Assembly: GCA_003586115.2 (NCBI GenBank)
Contig: QVOM02000034.1
Span: forward strand, 109,345,610-109,409,609
DNA: 64,000 nucleotides
Reading direction: 5' to 3'
Origin: Salvator merianae
Lineage: Eukaryota > Chordata > Lepidosauria > Squamata > Teiidae
Shown here: one piece after another, positions 60,201 to 64,000 of the stretch
How positions within the stretch are numbered: the first letter of the stretch is position 1
Layout: each line of letters starts with the position of its first letter
Program-made: the position numbers and the translations under genes
Notes under the pieces: generated by a model
Databases searched by the model: none
Seen by the model: the letters and a program-made list of their open reading frames with translations, nothing else
Told to the model about the DNA's origin: nothing

Positions 60201-62184
60201 TTAACCTTCTGCTGCTTTGCCAAGGTCTGGGCATGGATAAGGCCACATTGACTGAAGGCCAAGGAACAGATCAGACAAACTCTGATGATTCCTGATATTA
60301 CACACTGGAAAACAATATTTGAAGGCTCTAAAGTTTGTTTACCCTAGATATCCTTAGTTTCTTTCAAATCAGGCTGGGAGTGACGAGGGTAAGGAAGGAG
60401 CCTCACGAATCCACTGTCTAGCAGAGGAATTTCTGCAAGAGAATATTTACACACACATCTTGGTTGATGAACGACTGAGAAGTGAATCTGTCTCAAGATC
60501 CCTTGTTTGCAGGGGGAGACCTTGAGGGCAATGGGGCCATGGAAAAGAAATCAAAATGGGTCCAGCAGACCATGCAGACTGAGACAAAAAGATGGGAAGA
60601 GTGCAATAATAAGCACCAAACTCATTTGCCAGCCAAAAGCTCCAAAATATCGCTGTTTGCTTTGGGGGCCCTTGGCGTGAAGGCTGACTTGCTCAATAGT
60701 TGTTAGATCACAGTACTTCTGCCTGAAAAAAAATTTCCCACCTTTCCAAACGGTCCTATTTCTCCCAAGGGAGACTACACTACCTCTCTGTTTACTTGAT
60801 TGCAGGCAGGTTTTAAGCAAAGCAGCCAGTTATCAATGGGTGTTTTCGCATAATTATCCTGTTCTAACTTGGAATTGACCATGTAGCACAGACACCATCC
60901 ACACTGCATGGCCAAAAACCAGACCTGAAGCCAGCTACCGGGAAGTGGCCAGCCGTTGCCATGGTGACCGGCAGGCCCACACATTGTGCAGGTGTGCACA
61001 GGCACAATCAGCTGATTACGCAGGCATGATTGGGTTCTCGCATCATCCTGAAGCACTTCAGGTAGGGTTGTGGAACACTAATTAGTGCTCCAGCGGTATC
61101 CGTGATTGGGAGCAAATGAAGCCTGCTCCCAGCTGCTCAGGCCTCTGCCAAGTGCGGAAGCACTTGGATAGCAAGCATACTTGATGCTTGCTAGGCCACA
61201 GCGCGAACAGACCCAGTGTGTTCAGGTAACTTTCAGAGGCTGGAAAATTAATCCAGCTTGACCCTTTGCTTTTTTATTCAGTGTACAATATCTCTCAACT
61301 TATTTAGATGGCCAAATGAGTCAAATGCTGTTGTGATATGCCTCACTTTTAGGCATGATCTGATGACTTTTCAACATGCACATGATCCTGCCATAATCTT
61401 CTCAAGTAAGCTGGGAAGGTGGTTGTGGGCTAAATCAGAAACAGTTGCTTGCTGAAAGCCATGTAATAAATTTGTGGTTCATGCTCACTACTGAATCTTT
61501 TTCTATTGGAAGACACGGATGTCACTGTAAATTTAGAAGAAGAAGAACTTGGTTTTTATACCCCGCTTTTCTCGGCCGAAGCTGACTCAAAGCGGCTTAC
61601 ATGGTTATTTTTTGCCTGAAGGCTTACATCTTTCTATCTTCCGCATCACACAATGTGATGCTCCCTATTTATCTACTTGCAATTACTTGCTTTCGAACAG
61701 CTAGGTTGGCTGGAGCTAGAGGCCAGTAGAGGGCGCTCATCCCCTCTACACGGTAGACAGGGGCCTTGAACTCCGATCCTCCTATTGAAAGATCAGTGCC
61801 TTAGCCTTCTGCACCACCGTGCCTCCAACAGCCAAGTTCCTTTCGGCAGCAATAAGGACCAGAAGACAATTATTCAACTGTCAGTTTTACTGTTTTTATA
61901 TTTTCACTGGGTTACCTCCATTGTGACAGATTTTTAAACTGTATTTTTGGATCCATGTAAACCTCAAATAAATGATCTTGGACTATTGAATCGACATACG
62001 TTAGGCTACTGCAGCACAGTGATTATTTCTGGCTTGTCACTTCTGTTTTCATTCAGGAAGAGGCATACGAATCCAGGATATATTAAAAGATGAGGAGAAC
62101 CTAACTAGATTTCTGTCTGAAGATGTGGGCCTTTCGGATACAGTGATTTACCAGCTGATTAATGCACAAGTGAGACCTGAACAG
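35209..62184 (+). CDS. ABCA4: ABCA4 (retinal flippase), first five coding exons
   Basis: ABCA4 is the photoreceptor disc-membrane ABC importer that flips N-retinylidene-phosphatidylethanolamine to the cytoplasmic leaflet. Exons: 35209-35274 (66 bp), 43031-43124 (94), 47395-47536 (142), 49185-49321 (137), 62057-62184 (128). From memory these equal the human exon lengths, except that exon 4 is one codon shorter. They encode about 189 of roughly 2270 residues: a cytoplasmic N-terminus, transmembrane helix 1 and the start of the first luminal domain. ABCA1 was considered, but [19 protein letters not shown] and [14 protein letters not shown] fit ABCA4 best, as does the ARHGAP29 neighbour. Exon 6 and beyond lie right of the window. 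Confidence 0.96.
36862..36960 (-). mobile_element. LINE-like 3' end fragment (reverse)
   Basis: tttttatcccaccctatatc followed by tgaaggtctcaaggcggg matches the blocks at 29735 and 43980, so these are copies of one interspersed repeat. Family A copy 4 lies right beside it. Confidence 0.55.
36972..37619. mobile_element. MITE, family A (copy 4), larger
   Basis: Termini gggcctgttagcactt and, reversed, ggacctgttcgcacttt, flanked by act and agt. The interior is GC-rich with gccatggcagtggccg blocks. At 648 bp it is the longest copy in the window; it is noncoding. Confidence 0.75.
37840..38175 (+). mobile_element. decayed LINE, reverse transcriptase YADD region
   Basis: Frames read [17 protein letters not shown], then [10 protein letters not shown], the degenerate equivalent of VPQGSxLxPxLFNIY and YADD. 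The catalytic aspartates are damaged and a stop follows. It is a dead L2-like LINE fragment. Confidence 0.7.
39221..39279. repeat. (CA)n(TA)n microsatellite
   Basis: About 22 CA units followed by TA units, in ABCA4 intron 1. Confidence 0.95.
42700..42879. mobile_element. foldback MITE family B (copy 1), ATA target duplication
   Basis: Perfect 17-bp terminal repeats ggccctttctgcacttg, flanked by ATA on both sides. Most of the 180 bp is self-complementary, so the transcript would fold as one long hairpin. A near-identical copy lies at 45435. The 3-bp duplication suggests PIF/Harbinger origin. Confidence 0.88.
43031..43124 (+). CDS. ABCA4: ABCA4 exon 2 (transmembrane helix 1)
   Basis: The acceptor is cttttcccag and the donor is gtaagg. 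It reads [20 protein letters not shown], the first membrane helix, then [11 protein letters not shown] at the luminal start. The 94-bp length ends in phase 1, splitting the codon of the first luminal Cys. Confidence 0.96.
43965..44160 (-). mobile_element. LINE-like 3' end fragment (reverse)
   Basis: ctgtcccaccctatacctga and aaggtctcagggcagtc match the blocks at 29735 and 36862. The stretch ends near ggtaaagaggtgctttttat. Confidence 0.55.
44726..44919. repeat. 104-bp tandem duplication inside a MITE-like sequence
   Basis: cacacatatctgttgcaatc and the bases that follow recur exactly 104 bp downstream with one substitution (gatgtcc versus gatgccc). The second copy loses similarity after cttacagtgg. 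Confidence 0.85.
45435..45614. mobile_element. foldback MITE family B (copy 2), AAT target duplication
   Basis: Same length (180 bp) and ends as the 42700 copy, flanked by AAT on both sides. The inner arms gacctgctatgcacatgcta and their complement near 45540-45570 keep the long hairpin. Confidence 0.88.
46024..46247. mobile_element. MITE family C (diverged copy)
   Basis: Shares aaattttaatccagcttcag and the matching end aagtggattg...gatgggccc with the element at 46833. Its ends are eroded and approximate. Confidence 0.6.
46833..47055. mobile_element. MITE family C, TAT target duplication
   Basis: Terminal repeats gggtccagttacacctaagt and, reversed, gggcccagtcacacctaggt, continuing ttttaatcca in both, flanked by TAT on each side. 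223 bp, noncoding, with long subterminal complementarity. Confidence 0.85.
47395..47536 (+). CDS. ABCA4: ABCA4 exon 3 (luminal domain 1)
   Basis: The acceptor is ttctaccaag and the donor is gtaagc. It reads [19 protein letters not shown], then [10 protein letters not shown] and SNYNNS. The three cysteines of the luminal domain and an N-glycosylation sequon (NNS) are kept. Confidence 0.97.
48640..49008. mobile_element. Tc1/mariner-type MITE, TA target duplication
   Basis: Ends tagggagtttcaaaaagatg and, reversed, cagggtgtttcaaaaagatg are inverted repeats of at least 24 bp with two mismatches, flanked by TA on both sides. It is 369 bp. A minus-strand frame at 48674-48883 could be a transposase relic but I do not recognise it. 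Confidence 0.8.
49185..49321 (+). CDS. ABCA4: ABCA4 exon 4 (luminal domain 1)
   Basis: The acceptor is ttttgtttcag and the donor is gtaata. It reads [20 protein letters not shown] and continues to [11 protein letters not shown]. At 137 bp it is three bases shorter than I recall for human, one residue lost in the variable segment after QELL; the frame is kept. Confidence 0.96.
49322..52562. other. ABCA4 intron 4, left part
   Basis: AT-rich intron sequence up to the DNA transposon at 52563. No repeat with clear ends was identified here. Confidence 0.5.
53024..55756 (-). CDS. CR1 ORF2 protein: APE endonuclease and reverse transcriptase
   Basis: 910 residues from the first AUG. The endonuclease has IGITETWW (Glu), [16 protein letters not shown] (Asp/Asn) and GGSDHAIL (Asp-His). 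The reverse transcriptase has [65 protein letters not shown] and the catalytic FADDTK, all intact; a C-terminal connection domain ends in [12 protein letters not shown]. The frame stays open for 61 codons above this AUG, back to 55939, and that stretch includes KCFYTNAQS with the expected endonuclease Asn. The true N-terminus therefore probably lies upstream. It performs target-primed reverse transcription at a nicked genomic site. Confidence 0.95.
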   Translation of the reverse strand: MRNKKGELEILTEEDKYDVIGITETWWDNAHEWNTDIEGYNLFLRNRLNKRGGGIALYVKKAFVSSEIQVSENESPVESVWVRIQGENNRKDTIVGVYYRPPGQTEDMDALFLDQMAKLSRKNDIVLMGDFNYPDICWESLSGKSHKSNKFLSSLADNFIYQKVEEKTRGLAILDLILTNREEMVEEIRVSGTLGGSDHAILKFWIIREGKPERTQTSKLDFRRADFDGLRRRVGRIKWLNVLKDRNVQEGWDTLRNAILEAQSLTIPQRKKNGKHLKRPGWINPKLKNLLKRKKEMFKKWKEGYISKEEYNVVCTNCRASIRKAKARNELRLARETKNNKKGFWGYVKSKRKVKEAIGCLQSENGELIKNDIEKAELLNSYFVSVFSKKDSVTATDLCCASEGIRESKHVIETERVREYLANLNEFKSPGPDGLHPRVLKELAGVIAEPLAVIFENSWRTGEVPDDWRRANVVPIFKKGKKADPGNYRPVSLTSIPGKIFEQCIKQHVCQHLDGNSVINRSQHGFVTNKSCQTNLISFYDKITEWVDQGNAVDIVYLDFSKAFDKVSHTILIEKMIKYGIDKVTVRWVHNWLSDRTQRVVINGCTSNWKKVSSGVPQGSVLGPVMFNIFINDLDEGVEGKLIKFADDTKLGGVANTREERERIQKDLEKLEQWAATNRMVFNKEKCKVLHLGKKNEKNTYRMGGIRLSSSTCEKDLGVLVDHRLNMSQQCEAAAKKANTILGCIKRSIESRSREVIIPLYSSLVRPHLEYCVQFWAPQFKKDTYKLEQVQRRATKMVNGLQTMSYEERLKELGMFSLQKRRLRGDMIAVYKYLKGCHSAEGSDLFSLAQGRTRSNGMKLQGKRFRLDVRKNFMTVRTINQWNRLPQEVVSSPSMEVFKRRLDGHLSGMV
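55757..55939 (-). CDS. AUG-less N-terminal extension of CR1 ORF2
   Basis: 61 open codons in the ORF2 frame between the ORF1 heptamer and the first ORF2 AUG, Lys-rich at first, then [20 protein letters not shown] followed by QS. The [10 protein letters not shown] piece matches the first strand of APE-type endonucleases, including the conserved Asn. It has no AUG, so it must be reached by frameshifting, reinitiation at a non-AUG codon or readthrough. Confidence 0.75.
55936..56961 (-). CDS. CR1 ORF1 protein: zinc finger, coiled coil, SGNH esterase
   Basis: 341 residues. The N-terminal part has a Cys-rich motif CNVC...CHKC at residues ~31-51, followed directly by a heptad helix [17 protein letters not shown], probably for oligomerisation. 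From about residue 173 there is an SGNH/GDSL hydrolase: block [12 protein letters not shown] (Ser), block [12 protein letters not shown], block [10 protein letters not shown] (Asp and His). All catalytic positions are intact. CR1 ORF1 esterases are thought to act in RNP-membrane or nucleic-acid handling; their substrate is not known. The last codons GCT TTA AAC TAA contain a TTTAAAC heptamer directly before the stop. Confidence 0.92.
   Translation of the reverse strand: MLEVGCSTISEPERKTSNNMEEKKSYFVSCNVCFMFTSLLEEELNFTCHKCKLVSLLEERVKSLEEKVATLKLMREDENFLDRAEETLRNDAIEENLPVPAEADGWKHVTQRSRKIRRYSAPLHLKNRFLPLSQENNEDIPQDITTLSTKSTLLCSPKPLERRDRSGTVKKNRRVVVVGDSLLRGTEAAVCRPDNNSREVCCLPGARIKDVTDSLSRLFSPTDYYPFLLIHVGTNDTARKDFATVCSDFEDLGKKVKELGAQVVFSSILPVDGHGKRRWDRILEVNNWLRQWCYRQGFGFLNHGENYLYDGLLARDGLHLTKTGKNVFGKRLASLIRRALN
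55939..55945 (-). other. candidate -1 ribosomal frameshift site UUUAAAC
   Basis: In the ORF1 frame the minus strand reads GC T TTA AAC TAA, an X XXY YYZ heptamer with P-site TTA and A-site AAC, followed at once by the stop. A -1 slip continues into the ORF2 frame (CTA AAA CAA). The downstream 60 nt is A-rich with no evident stem or pseudoknot, so the site is a candidate only. Confidence 0.55.
57048..57067 (-). repeat. 8-bp GC hairpin at monomer-leader junction
   Basis: cgcgcgcc gtta ggcgcgcg forms a perfect 8-bp stem with a 4-nt loop. It sits exactly where the monomer array meets the unique ORF1 leader and would be in the 5' UTR of the CR1 RNA. Confidence 0.8.
57254..57340 (-). promoter_or_regulatory. 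predicted CR1 monomer promoter 1
   Basis: On the minus strand: CCAAT at 57340-57336, TATA-like CTTAAATATAAC at 57287-57276, and a predicted start A at 57254 preceded by C. Spacings are about -84 and -24 to -32, as in a canonical Pol II core promoter. Confidence 0.6.
57526..57612 (-). promoter_or_regulatory. predicted CR1 monomer promoter 2
   Basis: Identical layout 272 bp further upstream: CCAAT at 57612-57608, TATA-like at 57559-57548, predicted start A at 57526. Confidence 0.6.
57798..57884 (-). promoter_or_regulatory. predicted CR1 monomer promoter 3
   Basis: Third copy of the CCAAT, TATA-like and CA-start block, at the same spacing, with no change in the motifs. Confidence 0.6.
58070..58156 (-). 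promoter_or_regulatory. predicted CR1 monomer promoter 4
   Basis: Fourth copy. Here the base after TATA is changed (gaggctata on the + strand, so AAATATAGCC on the minus strand), which slightly weakens the TATAA match. It is the outermost complete promoter block. Confidence 0.55.
59794..60152 (+). mobile_element. L2/CR1-like LINE 3' fragment
   Basis: Sequence agtagtttttcacccagaga, atggaatttactaccagaag and gccactgtgtgaggcaggat with ctggactagatagg is the well-known 3' region of an L2/CR1-like LINE abundant in reptiles, ending cttctcttatgttctta. It is a truncated and diverged copy. Confidence 0.8.
60838..61214. mobile_element. MITE, family A (copy 5)
   Basis: Starts gggtgttttcgcataattat and ends gcgcgaacagaccc, inverted termini of the family. 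The interior has gccatggtgaccggcagg and gattgggagcaaatgaagcc with the inverted ctgctccc. Flanks are aat and agt. Confidence 0.75.
61535..61826 (-). mobile_element. tRNA-derived SINE (reverse)
   Basis: On the minus strand it starts ggaggcacggtggtgcagaa (A-box-like TGGTGCAGAAGG), has a B-box-like ggagttcaaggcc, a body with gtaagccgctttgagtcagc, and ends in a (TTC)n tail. This is the layout of squamate tRNA SINEs. No target duplication was identified. Confidence 0.78.
62057..62184 (+). CDS. ABCA4: ABCA4 exon 5 (luminal domain 1)
   Basis: The acceptor is ttttcattcag and the donor is gtgagc. It reads [20 protein letters not shown] and continues to INAQVRPEQ, 128 bp in the expected phase. The preceding intron (49322-62056, 12.7 kb) holds the CR1 element. 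Confidence 0.96.
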
Positions 62185-63841
62185 GTGAGCTGGTACATTT
62201 CGTAGCAAACTCTATGTCTCTGTGGCTGTGACTGTGGCCGCACGGGGCTGGTAGACCAGCCTAGCAGCCCTGATGGGACACCTCATCTACACTCTGGACT
62301 GGTTTACCATGGGAGGCCACCTGCATGGGATGAAGCGTTGCGGTGGCCTATGGCACAAAAACGGCACTATAGCCCACTCCAATGGGAAACCGCTTGAAAG
62401 CAACTCCAAAGCATTCCACTGTGATGACCCAAATGATCCGTTTGTGTGCAGATGACACCCAGTAGCTAATCTAGCCAACTGAGTGTAAGGAGCCCAGTGA
62501 GTGATTGGCTGCCATCTGAATATTTTGTTCAGGAACGATAACGGGAAGAGCAGCCAGATGGAGGTAAGAAGCTGAGATTGGCTCCTGCCATCTGGCAGTG
62601 GCAGCGAGAGGTAGTTGCGGGATATAAAGAAGATCGCACAATTTCCTCTTGCCGTCAGGAAGCACCCATATTTTAGCTGTACCACATCACATTCTCCTCC
62701 CAAAGTATGAGTAAAGGAAACATGGGGGAAATCTGCTTGTAACTGGGAAACCCATGGCTCTGCAAATATGTTTAGAGTAATAGTTTCTCATTTGTGTTTC
62801 ATGTATTTTCTCGACTTTAAGTCCTTTAAGTAGACAAAATACTTGATGGTTATTTCGAAAGCAAGCAAGGATTGAGAGTATTTCCTAGTATTAACACCTA
62901 AGTTTACCTGTATTACTTTTCCTTTGGAAAGTTGTTTCTGTTGCGTATTCATGGGTGACTGCAGCAAGAATTCTTTCACCCATTGTTGGCTTGAATTCTC
63001 TTTTTGGCCTGCTTCTCATTTTGGCAATGTCTCCACACATGGGCATTGGAGGGGCATTGAACTCTGCCTATTTAACAGCACCCCAGGCTGAAGAGGCATG
63101 GGGGTTCGTGAAGGGGCTTCAGTGCCCCTCCAAATCACAAAAACTTCAGTCTCGTCCACTGAGCCAGGACCTCATTCCACCAAAACACACTGTGTTTCCA
63201 GGGAGACTTTCTGGGTCTGTACACAGGGATGTGAGGAGGCCCCCCAAGCATAGGGACAAAGACTTCAGAACAGCAAGCTTGAGGATGGCAGTGGAGCCAT
63301 CAAACCTGGGGAAAGCCCCCTCCAGTGTGACTGGCCCCATGAAGACACTCCCTTTATCTCATAAGAAGTGTGGATGGGCCAAAGTACTATATAGGAGAAA
63401 TGCTATGATCCAGTGGCTCATGATGTCAGCAAGATGATTGCCATTCTCAAGGAATTGTTCCAGGTGAATTGTTTCTATCATTAGGAGACAAGAGCTTATG
63501 TATGTATTTATATAACATTTTAGTGTAAAGGTGCCTCCAGACATGGTTTAAAACCCTCAGTTTTCCCAGGATTATATTGGAATTTGCACACATACCCATG
63601 GCAATTCCAATGTACTCTCAGGGTGGAGTACCAAATAAACCTCAATATAGACATGATGAAAAATCCAGCTCTTACGCCTGGTTTTCCATTATGCCAGACT
63701 TTTTACCTGGTCCGTCTTTCCCTTGTACAATTGCTGCTCTTGCAAAAGTGTTTGTATGTAGGAAGCACATAAAAAACAAAGAGGTTTGTGTTTATTCTGG
63801 AAGTACAAAGCTATCCTTCTACCCAAGTCAACACTAAGGGT

Positions 63842-64000
63842 GCGGTTCAACATTGTAAATTTAATCCGTATCGGAAGAGTACGAGGACTAAATTTGTCTT
63901 CTGATCATTCTCACATTTGCATTTTAACACAGACTCAATTCGAACTTGCTCGTTCTCACACTGATGTTTCCTGTGCTTGGCATGGGGAAACTGTACCTTT
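63842..64000 (+). mobile_element. second copy of the CR1-bearing DNA transposon family (left end)
   Basis: gcggttcaacattgtaaatt, then gtcttctgatcattctcaca and acttgctcgttctcacactg align with 52567-52710 over about 150 bp. The copy runs off the right edge. Confidence 0.75.

Overview
The window is vertebrate nuclear DNA, most likely from a squamate reptile (inference). It holds spliced vertebrate genes with GT/AG introns, a full-length CR1 LINE, older L1- and L2-like LINE debris, a tRNA-derived SINE of reptile type, many short inverted-repeat DNA transposons and abundant microsatellites. Two neighbouring protein-coding genes lie on the + strand: the 3' two thirds of ARHGAP29 (11 coding exons, 4617-18457) and the first five coding exons of ABCA4 (35209-62184). 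This is the gene order and relative orientation known from mammals. ABCA4 continues beyond the right edge.

Layout. 1-4616: ARHGAP29 intron with microsatellites and a decayed antisense L1. 4617-18457: ARHGAP29 exons encoding a serine-rich linker, a C1 zinc domain, the RhoGAP domain and a long tail. 18458 to about 19260 or 20570: 3' UTR. About 20.6-35.1 kb: intergenic, with MITEs, LINE fragments and simple repeats. 35209-35274: ABCA4 exon 1. 35275-64000: ABCA4 introns and exons 2-5, heavily colonised by transposons.

The most unusual object is in ABCA4 intron 4, on the minus strand (52949-58342): an apparently intact CR1 retrotransposon nested inside a DNA transposon flanked by ATT. Its 5' end is a tandem array of four complete 272-bp monomers plus one partial monomer. 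Each complete monomer carries a CCAAT box, a TATA-like box and an initiator-like CA at promoter spacing. The partial outer monomer ends exactly where that promoter would start transcription, so the element appears to have inserted as a copy of an RNA started inside a monomer. ORF1 (zinc finger, coiled coil, SGNH esterase) ends with a U-UUA-AAC heptamer directly before its stop codon. ORF2 (endonuclease and reverse transcriptase) is open in the -1 frame from that heptamer, and the likely catalytic Asn of the endonuclease lies upstream of its first AUG. This suggests ORF2 is made by -1 frameshifting or another non-AUG route.

Limits: exons were called by reading splice sites and recalling the protein families. 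Transposon family names are tentative where no transposase is present, and no database search was possible.
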